Origin: Bradyrhizobium sp. CCBAU 51627 | GTDB taxonomy: Bacteria; Pseudomonadota; Alphaproteobacteria; Rhizobiales; Xanthobacteraceae | Direction: 5' to 3' | Length of the DNA stretch: 64,000 nt | Assembly (NCBI RefSeq): GCF_028128765.1 | Contig: NZ_LBJG01000024.1 | Location: 682,001-746,000, forward strand | Shown here: positions 26,039 through 33,448 of the stretch, in pieces | How positions within the stretch are numbered: the first letter of the stretch is position 1 | Layout: each line of letters starts with the position of its first letter | The notes under the pieces: generated by a model | Database searches by the model: none | Told to the model about the DNA's origin: nothing | Seen by the model: only the letters and a program-made list of their open reading frames with translations | Program-made: the position numbers and the translations under genes

Positions 26039-26517
26039 ACGGATTTCTAAGCGCACAGTTCCGTGCCGACGATCCCTTCGAGGGGATTGCACCGGGTTCA
26101 GCAGTCGCCGAATACGATGTCGTCATCGGGCCGGTCGTCCACTATCTGCGCGATGTTGTGACTGACCGCTCTGTTCGTCTTCTCGCAAACTTTATTGGGA
26201 CGTCGCGTCTGGAGGATGAAAGCAAGCCTGACGCCGGCGATTCGGATCATGTGTACGAGATTCTTGCAGCCGTTCGGGTGCCGGTGCAGCGGCGGCACGA
26301 GCATCATCATGTGAAGCAGGCGGCGCATCTGCTGCTGCCGCCGCGGGCGGCCCCCGTGGCCCCGCATCAGCGCTCGTCCGAGGTGAGCTTGCTATCAGGG
26401 GCTTGGCGCCATCTGCGCCGGGTGAGCCCGACCGGTTGCGGTAGCTTGATCGACCTGCGGCAGTGCTGCGGTCAAATCAACCTTGGTGCTGACTTTCTGA
26501 TCGGAGCGTCCGAATGA
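26035..26517 (+). CDS. Hypothetical protein, translationally coupled on both sides
   Basis: An open frame of 161 codons I do not recognise. Support is positional: its GTG overlaps the stop of the upstream reductase (GTGA) and its stop overlaps the start of the downstream MBL gene (ATGA at 26514-26517), and its third codon positions are GC-rich as in its neighbours. The N-terminal half is a plausible globular sequence (AEYDVVIGPVVHYLRDVVTD); the second half is rich in His, Arg and Pro with a QRRHEHHHVKQ stretch, then three cysteines (GCGS, QCCGQ). No signal peptide or membrane segment. It may be a real accessory gene or a decayed remnant kept in frame by chance. Confidence 0.45.
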   Translation: MNGFLSAQFRADDPFEGIAPGSAVAEYDVVIGPVVHYLRDVVTDRSVRLLANFIGTSRLEDESKPDAGDSDHVYEILAAVRVPVQRRHEHHHVKQAAHLLLPPRAAPVAPHQRSSEVSLLSGAWRHLRRVSPTGCGSLIDLRQCCGQINLGADFLIGASE

Positions 26518-27362
26518 CAAGATATGCCATCAGCGTACTTGAATACGCAGCCAGTCCCAAACACCCGACAAGCGGGGTGCTGTACGGCCGGCACAATAGG
26601 GGGAGCATGAATCTGCCGTTTGCCTATGTGCTTCTGCGCAGCAGCGACACGATCGCTTTGGTTGATACGGGCTATGATCAGTCGGATTTCGGAGGCGAGA
26701 TCGCCAATAGTATCGGCGTCGCCGGCTGGTCCCCGCCCTCTGAAGTGTTGGGAGCCGTCGGCATTCGTCCCGAGGATGTGCAGCACGTGTTCCTGACTCA
26801 CGCTCATTTCGACCACATGGGTGGGCTGGCCTACTTCCCGAACGCCAAGTTCTACATCCAGAAGCGTGAGATCGAGAGCTGGATTTGGGCCCTGTCCAAG
26901 GGACGTCGTTTTCGATCCCTCCTCGGCGGCATCAACCCTGCCGATGTCCTGAAGCTCGTGGATCTCGGAATGAACAATCGGCTGGTCGTGCTCGACGGTG
27001 CGTCGCCTGACGTTCTGCCGAATGTCGATCTTCTTCCCGCCTTTGACACCCACACGGCAGGTTCGCAGTACGTGGTGGTCCGCAACGGCGGAAGCTTGGA
27101 GGACCGATGGGTCCTTACCGGCGACGTTGTCTACACCTACGAAAACCTGCATGGAGGAGATCGGGATGATCCATGCTTCGTGCCACCAGGGCTGGCTACG
27201 GGAAGTCAGACCAATCTCATTCTCGCGGCGGAAGAGATGCTCGACAGCGTCGGCGGCGACATGTTGAGGCTCGTCCCCGTCCACGAGGAAAAGCTCAAGG
27301 ATCACTTCCCATCGCGGGTGAGCGATCGGGGACTGAGGATCATTGACATCGCGACACTTTGA
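26514..27362 (+). CDS. MBL-fold hydrolase, lactonase-like
   Basis: A 282-residue metallo-beta-lactamase-fold protein with zinc motif THAHFDH (His96, His98, Asp100, His101) and later ligands in LTGDVVYTYEN and VPVHEEK. It resembles the N-acyl-homoserine-lactonase family, which also includes 4-pyridoxolactonase. Placed after two aldose/pyridoxal-dehydrogenase-like reductases, it most likely opens the lactone they produce. The start overlaps the unknown upstream gene (ATGA). An aldo/keto reductase follows 39 bp later. Confidence 0.88.
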   Translation: MTRYAISVLEYAASPKHPTSGVLYGRHNRGSMNLPFAYVLLRSSDTIALVDTGYDQSDFGGEIANSIGVAGWSPPSEVLGAVGIRPEDVQHVFLTHAHFDHMGGLAYFPNAKFYIQKREIESWIWALSKGRRFRSLLGGINPADVLKLVDLGMNNRLVVLDGASPDVLPNVDLLPAFDTHTAGSQYVVVRNGGSLEDRWVLTGDVVYTYENLHGGDRDDPCFVPPGLATGSQTNLILAAEEMLDSVGGDMLRLVPVHEEKLKDHFPSRVSDRGLRIIDIATL

Positions 27363-27401
27363 AACAGCCCAGGGGCTGGCGAGACAGCGAGGGTATCGCT
27401 C

Positions 27402-28382
27402 ATGGATTACATACGTTTGGGCCGTTCGGGCCTCAAGATTTCGCGGATTGTACTTGGCTGCATGAGTTACGGGGTCGGGGAGCGAGGGAATCATCCTTGG
27501 ACCCTAGGCGAGAGCGATAGTCGGCCATTCATACGCAAGGCTCTCGATTTCGGGATCAATTGCTTCGATACGGCCAACATGTACTCGGACGGTACGAGCG
27601 AGGAGATCGTCGGCAAGATTCTCAAGGAAATGGTATCGCGAGACGAAATCGTGGTCGCTACGAAGGTCTACGGCCGCATGCGTCCGGGACCAAACGGGAT
27701 CGGCCTTTCACGAAAGGCAATTCTTGCCGAAGCGGAAGCAAGTCTCCGGAGGCTCGGCACCGACTATATCGATCTGTACCAGATCCATTTCTGGGACAAC
27801 GACACGCCAATCGATGAGACTCTCGAAGCCTTGAACGACCTCGTACGAAGCGGAAAGGTGCGCTACATCGGTGCCAGCAATGTCTATGCGTGGCAATTCG
27901 CCAAGGCTTTGTACCGATCTGACGCGAATTCATGGGCTCGTTTTGTCTCCATGCAGTGTCATTTGAATCTTCTTTACAGAGAAGAAGAGCGAGAAATGCT
28001 TCCGCTCTGTCGGGACGAAGGCGTCGGTGTGATTGCGTTCAGTCCGCTTGCCCGGGGCCGGCTCACCCGCCCCTGGACCGAGAGAAGCTCTCGCTCCGAT
28101 ACTGACAACGTAACGGCACAGTTCTACGGCCATGCCGAAGCTGCCGACCGGAGCATCGTCGACGCAGTTACGGATATTGCGATGGAACGACGCGTGGCGC
28201 CAGCGCACGTGGCGCTGGCATGGGTCGCTGCGAAGGCCGGAGTGACGGCACCAATTGTTGGTGCGACCAAAACGCAGCACCTTGACGATGCGATTGCAGC
28301 ACTCGGCCTGAAGCTGACATCCGATGAAATAGCCAGATTGGAAGAACGCTACGTGCCTCATACCGTGGTTGGATTGAAATAG
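27402..28382 (+). CDS. Aldo/keto reductase (YajO/IolS-like)
   Basis: A 326-residue aldo/keto reductase of a different subgroup from the two at 24-26 kb. Tetrad contexts are NCFDTANMYSDGTSEEIVGK, VVATKVYGRM and DLYQIHFWDND. The start LGRSGLKISRIVLGCMSYG and the NWAW-like SNVYAWQFAKAL segment are typical of NADPH-dependent members acting on sugars and aldehydes. It is the last gene of the 20177-28382 gene string. A strong hairpin follows at 28458-28484 but is oriented for the opposite strand. Confidence 0.9.
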   Translation: MDYIRLGRSGLKISRIVLGCMSYGVGERGNHPWTLGESDSRPFIRKALDFGINCFDTANMYSDGTSEEIVGKILKEMVSRDEIVVATKVYGRMRPGPNGIGLSRKAILAEAEASLRRLGTDYIDLYQIHFWDNDTPIDETLEALNDLVRSGKVRYIGASNVYAWQFAKALYRSDANSWARFVSMQCHLNLLYREEEREMLPLCRDEGVGVIAFSPLARGRLTRPWTERSSRSDTDNVTAQFYGHAEAADRSIVDAVTDIAMERRVAPAHVALAWVAAKAGVTAPIVGATKTQHLDDAIAALGLKLTSDEIARLEERYVPHTVVGLK

Positions 28383-28450
28383 GGCGTAGCTCAATCGGAC
28401 TTCTTTATTCGGCATTAAGGGAGAGGTACGCCCGCAAGCGCACCAGCCGC

Positions 28451-28484
28451 AAAAAAAGTGCCGGGATCTATTGGATCCCGGCAC
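28451..28484 (-). terminator. Rho-independent terminator for the minus-strand BKACE gene
   Basis: GTGCCGGGATC and GATCCCGGCAC form a perfect 11-bp stem with loop TATTG. On the minus strand the stem is followed by seven T residues (the A-run at 28451-28457), the layout of an intrinsic terminator 100 bp past the BKACE stop. It may also slow plus-strand transcription coming from the reductase gene. The rest of 28383-28584 shows no gene. Confidence 0.9.
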
Positions 28485-28584
28485 AGTCAGGGAGAACCTA
28501 GGAGATGTGCAGAATTCCTGGCATCGTTAGCTGATTTTTACCGAAGGGCGTTATCCGGCGCCGATCGCATCGAGATGCGCCGCA

Positions 28585-29469
28585 TCAGGAGATTTCGAGG
28601 ATCTCGCGGACGTCATCTGGCGAAGCGATCTCCCGTCCGCATCCTCTCGCGATTGTGCAAGTGCGGCGGACGAGTTCCTCGTTGGTCGGGCGACCGAGCT
28701 CAATGTACGGGTAGTCTCCAATCCCCGGAGCGATATTGCCGCCACGCCTCGCGACGCCCTCGCACAGATCCAACAAGTTTCCGCCGACAATATTGGCAGT
28801 CCAGCTGTGCCTGACGGTCTTGGGCAGGAACGGCAAGAATGCGTCCAATCCTTCGAGCGTACCGGGATGGCCGGTGAGATACGGCCCATCGGTCATGTTG
28901 AGCAGGAAGTAGCCGGGCTCGGCCACGAGGCCCATCTCCATGAATGCCAGCGCGCGTCGCACAAAGCCGATCGACCAGCAGGTCATCTTCGGTTTGATGC
29001 CGGCATTCTTCAGGCAGCGAAAGTAATGCTCCACTGCGTTGGTTCGGTTTTCGTAAACGCGATCGGCGTGCGAAAAACCGAGCTTCTCACGGTCGAATAC
29101 GTCGAGATTGGTGCTGCCGGTGTCAATCGGAACGATGTCCGGTTTGGTCGCCGGGTCCTTGGCAAGCTCGAGAATGCAGTTAATCCTCGCATTCGGGTCG
29201 GTGTCGTTGGCGAAGAAGCCGAGCGTTGGCAGTATCAGCATGTCGCACTTCTGCCGAACCTTTCGGATGATCTCAGCGTTCCTTTCGGCGGTATGGAGCG
29301 GCGCTCCGTCGTCCGCACGAGCGTGGAAGTGAAGAATTGAAGCCCCAGCTTCGCGGCAGCGAACTGCCGTCTCGGCGATTTCGTCTGCCGTCCAGGGAAC
29401 GTGAGGGTTTCCATCCCGCATCGCGTATTCGTTCACGCGAGCCTCGACGATCATCTTCTTGTGCGCCAT
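28585..29469 (-). CDS. Beta-keto acid cleavage enzyme (BKACE, DUF849), copy 1
   Basis: A 294-residue TIM-barrel enzyme of the 3-keto-5-aminohexanoate cleavage (Kce) family, which condenses a beta-keto acid with acetyl-CoA to give acetoacetate and a new CoA ester. The zinc ligands are in ILHFHARADDG near 45-55; the substrate-carboxylate region IPIDTGSTNLDVFD and the late AFLPFLPKTVRHSWTANIVG block are also typical. The substrate subgroup cannot be assigned. It diverges from a LysR gene whose region carries an inverted repeat also found upstream of the RuBisCO-like operon, so it is probably part of the same regulon. Confidence 0.92.
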   Translation of the reverse strand: MAHKKMIVEARVNEYAMRDGNPHVPWTADEIAETAVRCREAGASILHFHARADDGAPLHTAERNAEIIRKVRQKCDMLILPTLGFFANDTDPNARINCILELAKDPATKPDIVPIDTGSTNLDVFDREKLGFSHADRVYENRTNAVEHYFRCLKNAGIKPKMTCWSIGFVRRALAFMEMGLVAEPGYFLLNMTDGPYLTGHPGTLEGLDAFLPFLPKTVRHSWTANIVGGNLLDLCEGVARRGGNIAPGIGDYPYIELGRPTNEELVRRTCTIARGCGREIASPDDVREILEIS

Positions 29470-29599
29470 TCTTGATGCCTCATGCCAACGATCGGGCAGA
29501 CTTCAAGGCCGTCCGCAGGGGTTGGGCAAGCCATGATCGAGCGTCGCGCCAGCTTAAGACTCCGGCGCAGAACCCCCAAACGACTTTTAACGCCACCCT

Positions 29600-29616
29600 T
29601 GTGATAAAAGCTCACA
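29600..29616. promoter_or_regulatory. Putative LysR operator, BKACE/LysR divergent region
   Basis: TGTGATAAAAGCTCACA is an imperfect inverted repeat (TGTGA...TCACA with a 7-base centre). It lies 30 bp upstream of the LysR start. A near copy with the same arms and spacing is at 30603-30619. The 7-base centre distinguishes it from a CRP site, which has 6. Confidence 0.55.
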
Positions 29617-29645
29617 GCCGCTAGAGTTGTCGTTTGGAGGGTCGG

Positions 29646-30554
29646 ATGGCGCGTCCAAAGCCTTCGCTCAATGCGTTACGTGCTTTCGAAGCAACGGCGC
29701 GGTTGCGCAGCATGACTGCGGCTTCGCTCGAATTATCGGTGACTCATGGAGCGATCAGCCGCCATATCCGGTCGCTCGAGGAATTGCTTGGCGTTCCGCT
29801 CTTGGTGCGAACGTCCTCCTCGACAGATCCGACCCCTGAGGGGAGTCGCCTGGCCGAAGGCCTCACCGCTGCATTCAATCTTATAGATGGTAGTGTCGAG
29901 CAGATATTGCCTGGACCGCTGACGGTCTCCTGTTCGGCGACCATCATGATGTATTGGCTGATACCCCGCCTCGCGGGATTTCACGAAGCTCACAGGAATA
30001 TCGATCTCCAATTCAACATGAACTACGATCAAGTGGATTTCATCCGTGACAAAGTGAGTATCGCGATCCGCTCCAGCACCATCACACCACCCAAGGATGT
30101 TGTCATAAAAGAGCTTGCGCGGGAGTGGATTTCGCCCGTTTGTGCGACGTCTTATGCGAAGGCTAACAGGCTCAGAAGGCCAAGCGACATCGCGGATTGC
30201 CGATTGTTGGGGACGCGGACGCGGCCCGAGGCCTGGTCGGACTGGCTCGACGAGTTGGGGCTGCGGCAAGATGTCCGCATTCAAGAATCCTACGAACACT
30301 TCTATTTGCTCATCCAGGCCGCGCTGTGCGGGCTTGGCTTGGCCCTCGTCCCCACGATGTTTGTCCTCGAGGAGATCAATAGTGGAAGACTGGTCGCGCC
30401 ATTCGGCAGCATTCCCGGCAAGCGAATGTTGATGCTTTGGACCGCTCCTCACGTGGCGACCCGTCCTGAAAGTAGGGCGGTTTCCAACTGGCTCACGCGC
30501 GAGATGTCCGCCACCGCGGAGATGTGCGCGGCCCTGGGCAGCGTGCACGCCTAG
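29646..30554 (+). CDS. LysR family regulator (GcvA-like), LysR-1
   Basis: A 302-residue regulator with an N-terminal winged helix (LNALRAFEATARLRSMTAAS then LELSVTHGAISRHIRSLEEL) and a C-terminal LysR substrate-binding domain (PLTVSCSATIMMYWLIPRLA onward). The GAISRHIRSLE helix and overall pattern are GcvA-like. ATG 29646 follows TTTGGAGG; a TTG at 29634 is less likely. It is divergent from BKACE and directly upstream of the RuBisCO-like operon. The shared inverted repeat in front of both suggests that it controls both, presumably in response to an acid-sugar intermediate. Confidence 0.92.
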   Translation: MARPKPSLNALRAFEATARLRSMTAASLELSVTHGAISRHIRSLEELLGVPLLVRTSSSTDPTPEGSRLAEGLTAAFNLIDGSVEQILPGPLTVSCSATIMMYWLIPRLAGFHEAHRNIDLQFNMNYDQVDFIRDKVSIAIRSSTITPPKDVVIKELAREWISPVCATSYAKANRLRRPSDIADCRLLGTRTRPEAWSDWLDELGLRQDVRIQESYEHFYLLIQAALCGLGLALVPTMFVLEEINSGRLVAPFGSIPGKRMLMLWTAPHVATRPESRAVSNWLTREMSATAEMCAALGSVHA

Positions 30555-30602
30555 TCCAGTCCTTCGAAGCCCCGAGCCGTGTTGGATCCGCGGATCTCAT
30601 GG

Positions 30603-30619
30603 TGTGAGTTTTTCTCACA
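30603..30619. promoter_or_regulatory. Putative LysR operator upstream of the RuBisCO-like operon
   Basis: TGTGAGTTTTTCTCACA is a perfect inverted repeat (TGTGAG, five T, CTCACA), 143 bp upstream of the RLP start. It shares arms and spacing with the site at 29600-29616. The remainder of 30555-30761 has no recognisable gene. Confidence 0.6.
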
Positions 30620-30761
30620 TCTCGCTTCATCAATATCGTTTGCTGCCGCGGGGTACTCAAGGTCAGATGTGCCCATCCATCATACGAACGGTGCTGTGGG
30701 CCGTCCGGATGAAAGAGACGAAATTTCGGAAGAAACGCAGCAAACCTCGACAGGGCGTACC

Positions 30762-32039
30762 ATGCGCAGCGATAGTCCGCGATCCGAGTTTACCGCCCGA
30801 TATCTCGTCGAGACCGGCGATAGCGTGGCGAGGGCAGCGGAAGTCATTGCCGGGGAGCAGTCGAGCGGGACGTTCCTTGCGTTACCCGGGGAGACCGATG
30901 AGCTCAAAAAGCGATCGCGAGCCCGGGTGATTAGCGTCACCGAGCTTCCGCCTGTCGATAGCCCGACTCTGCGCAGTTCCTTCTTCGAGAAAAAGGATCG
31001 TCCAAAAGCGTTTCATCGCGGCGAAATCGAAATCGCCTTTCCGGTTGATAATGTAGGCTGCAATATTCCGACGCTATTGGCGACCGTTGCGGGCAATCTG
31101 TTCGAACTCGGCGAGACGACGGGTCTCCGGCTCCTCGACATCGAGATGCCCGTTAGCTACGCCGCGGGCTTTCCAGGTCCGAAGTTCGGTGTTGACGGGA
31201 CCCGACGTTTGGCCGGGGTTATTGATCGGCCATTGATCGGTACGATCCTGAAACCCAGTATTGGTATGTCTGCGACCGAGACCGCCGTGCTCGTCGATAA
31301 GCTTTGCGAGGCCGGCATAGACTTTCTCAAGGACGACGAACTGATTGCCGATCCGCCGTATGCGCCCTTTGAAGAGCGTCTGAAGGCTGTGTTCCCCGTC
31401 ATCGAAAAGCATGCCGATCGGCTGGGTCGAAAGCCGATGTACGCAATCAACATCAGTGGCTCGATCGACGACATGCGGCGTCGCCACGACCTGGTGCTGG
31501 AAGCCGGCGGCACGTGCGTGATGGTGAGTGTCAATTGGTGCGGATTCTCGGCCATTGAACATCTGCGAACATACACCGATCTGCCGATCCACGGTCATCG
31601 CAACGGCTGGGGCCTGTTCACGCGCCACCCGTGGCTCGGCTTCGACTTTGCCGCGTTTCAAAAGCTATGGCGCCTGACCGGTGTCGATCATCTGCATGTC
31701 AACGGCCTGAGGAGCAAATTCTGGGAGCCGGATGATTCCGTCGTTGCTTCGGCCAGGTCTTGTCTGGCGGCCTTTTCAGGGGTCAAGGCGATGATGCCGG
31801 TCTTCTCGTCGGGGCAATGGGCGGGACAGGCAGGTGACACGTTTGAGCGGCTCGGAAGCATCGATCTGATGCATTTGGCCGGAGGTGGCATCATGGGCCA
31901 TCCGGGTGGCATTGCTGACGGCGTCATGAGCCTGCGCGAGGCTTGGGAAGCCGCAGTTCAAGGCGTACCAGTTACCGAATACGCCAAATCCCATCGGCCA
32001 TTGCAGCTCGCTATCTCAAAGTTCGGAGGCGCGGCGTGA
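30762..32039 (+). CDS. RuBisCO-like protein (form IV RLP), candidate OiaX/OiaT-type enzyme
   Basis: A 425-residue homologue of the RuBisCO large subunit. Aligning by eye to form I, many catalytic residues are kept: Asn in GNLF (112), Lys in LKPSIG (164, form I Lys175), Lys190-Asp192-Glu193 in DFLKDDE (the carbamate lysine and Mg ligands), His in IHGHR (279), loop-6 Lys in RSKFW (319) and the phosphate loop GGGIMGHP. Lys177 of RuBisCO is Ser here and SGG reads SSGQ, so it is not a CO2-fixing enzyme. ATG 30762 is the likely start; the frame is open upstream to 30579 without similarity. Its stop overlaps the DUF1537 kinase start, the arrangement known for 3-oxo-isoapionate-phosphate enzymes (OiaX decarboxylase, OiaT transcarboxylase). 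Which of these it is cannot be read here. Confidence 0.85.
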   Translation: MRSDSPRSEFTARYLVETGDSVARAAEVIAGEQSSGTFLALPGETDELKKRSRARVISVTELPPVDSPTLRSSFFEKKDRPKAFHRGEIEIAFPVDNVGCNIPTLLATVAGNLFELGETTGLRLLDIEMPVSYAAGFPGPKFGVDGTRRLAGVIDRPLIGTILKPSIGMSATETAVLVDKLCEAGIDFLKDDELIADPPYAPFEERLKAVFPVIEKHADRLGRKPMYAINISGSIDDMRRRHDLVLEAGGTCVMVSVNWCGFSAIEHLRTYTDLPIHGHRNGWGLFTRHPWLGFDFAAFQKLWRLTGVDHLHVNGLRSKFWEPDDSVVASARSCLAAFSGVKAMMPVFSSGQWAGQAGDTFERLGSIDLMHLAGGGIMGHPGGIADGVMSLREAWEAAVQGVPVTEYAKSHRPLQLAISKFGGAA

Positions 32040-33424
32040 CGCAAGGTCGATACCGGCTCGCCTTCTACGGCGACGATTTCACGGGGTCGACTGACGCCCT
32101 TGAGGCCGTGGCCTTCGCTGGGCTGCGTGCGGCACTTTTTCTACGTCCCCCGACGCCCGACGTCTTGAAGCATTTCGGCGACCTAGAGGTTGTTGGCCTC
32201 GCGGGAGTAAGCCGCGGCATGTCGTCCGCGGAGATGACCGAGCACCTGCCGGGCGATTTCCGATACCTTGCATCGCTCGGAGCGCCAATTGTGCACTACA
32301 AGGTGTGCTCCACTTTCGACAGCTCGCCCGAGATCGGCAGCATCGGCCGGGTGATCGAGATCGCCAAGTCCGTGTTCGGCAACGATCCGATCCCGATCGT
32401 CGGCGGAACGCCTTCGCTGCAACGATACTGCCTCTTCGGCAATCTATTTGCCAGATCCGGGACGGACGGGAACATCTACAGGATCGACCGTCACCCGATC
32501 ATGAGCGTTCATCCCGTGACGCCGATGAACGAAAGCGATCTGGCTGTCCATATCGGTCGGCAGGCAGCACTCAAGATCGAAAAACTCACGTTGCCCTTCC
32601 TCGATCAGGATTATGCGAGGGCCGCCGACCGGTTCGCAGAACTGGCGAAATCTGCGCCCGACGCGATATTGCTGGATTCCGTGAATGCGTCGCAACTTAC
32701 GCAGGTCGGCCGACTGATCGCCGATCGCGCGGCCGGTAATCGAAGCACGTTTGTGGTCGGCCCGTCAGGTGTGGAATATGCTTTGATGCAATGGTGGCGT
32801 GAGGCCGGGATAATTCCTCCGCCCTCTGAAAGCTATGGTAACCCGTCCCCGGTTGACCAGGTGCTCGCCGTATCCGGCAGCGCTTCCTCGCTGACGGCCT
32901 TGCAGATCGACGCAGCCGTCCGGGCCGGTTTTGCCGAGGTCCCTCTTGATGCAGCCGACTTGCTTGATCCCGACAAGCATGGCGCGGTCGCGACCCAGGT
33001 CGTCCAAAGCGCCACTTCTCTTCTCAAGGAAGGGCGCAGCGTCATATTGCATACGGCCCGCGGTCCGGATGATCTGCGGATCGGAAGGATGATCGAGAAG
33101 TTTGTCGGCGGCGGAATGTCTCGCGAGCTCGCCAAGCATGAAGGCGGCCGAAATCTTGGCCGGAAGCTTGGACAGCTCGTCAGTGACATCCTCGAAGTGG
33201 TACCGTTGAAAAGATTGCTGCTGTCGGGCGGTGATACGTCGAGCCAAGTCGCGCAGTTGCTGGACATCGACGCCCTCGAGATTGCGGCCCGCGTAAGTCC
33301 AGGCGTTCCGCTCTGCAGGGCCAGAGCGACACGCGGGCGGTTGGACGGACTTCAGATAGCGTTCAAAGGCGGTCAACTCGGCGAAGAAAAGTTCTTCGAA
33401 CACGGGTGGCTCGGTAAAGTCTGA
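32036..33424 (+). CDS. Four-carbon acid sugar kinase family protein (DUF1537; OtnK/OiaK-like)
   Basis: A 462-residue ATP-dependent acid-sugar kinase. The N-terminal substrate domain begins with FYGDDFTGSTDALEAVAFAG, the DUF1537 hallmark, and the C-terminal nucleotide domain has LLLSGGDTSSQVAQLL and the closing FKGGQLGEEKFFEHG. Characterised relatives phosphorylate 3-oxo-tetronates (OtnK, in threonate/erythronate catabolism) or 3-oxo-isoapionate (OiaK). The GTG start overlaps the RLP stop (GTGA at 32036-32039); longer frames upstream run through the RLP gene. Pairing with an RLP rather than with an OtnC-type aldolase/decarboxylase favours an OiaK-like role. The TRAP transporter begins 24 bp downstream. 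Confidence 0.9.
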   Translation: MTQGRYRLAFYGDDFTGSTDALEAVAFAGLRAALFLRPPTPDVLKHFGDLEVVGLAGVSRGMSSAEMTEHLPGDFRYLASLGAPIVHYKVCSTFDSSPEIGSIGRVIEIAKSVFGNDPIPIVGGTPSLQRYCLFGNLFARSGTDGNIYRIDRHPIMSVHPVTPMNESDLAVHIGRQAALKIEKLTLPFLDQDYARAADRFAELAKSAPDAILLDSVNASQLTQVGRLIADRAAGNRSTFVVGPSGVEYALMQWWREAGIIPPPSESYGNPSPVDQVLAVSGSASSLTALQIDAAVRAGFAEVPLDAADLLDPDKHGAVATQVVQSATSLLKEGRSVILHTARGPDDLRIGRMIEKFVGGGMSRELAKHEGGRNLGRKLGQLVSDILEVVPLKRLLLSGGDTSSQVAQLLDIDALEIAARVSPGVPLCRARATRGRLDGLQIAFKGGQLGEEKFFEHGWLGKV

Positions 33425-33448
33425 TAAAAGCGAAACAGGGAGGATGCC

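Noticed and set aside
26098..26367. 90-codon open frame on the minus strand
   Set aside because: Low-complexity Met/Arg/His-rich sequence opposite the coupled plus-strand frame; no domain.
28382..28433. tRNA-like sequence: GGGCGTAGCTCAATCGG start with a TACGCCC closing the 7-bp stem
   Set aside because: Only 52 bases long, no D-stem partner, no anticodon or T-arm; probably chance or at most a remnant.
29600..30619. CRP binding sites
   Set aside because: The TGTGA/TCACA arms are spaced by 7 bases, not 6, at both sites, and the position beside a LysR gene explains them better.
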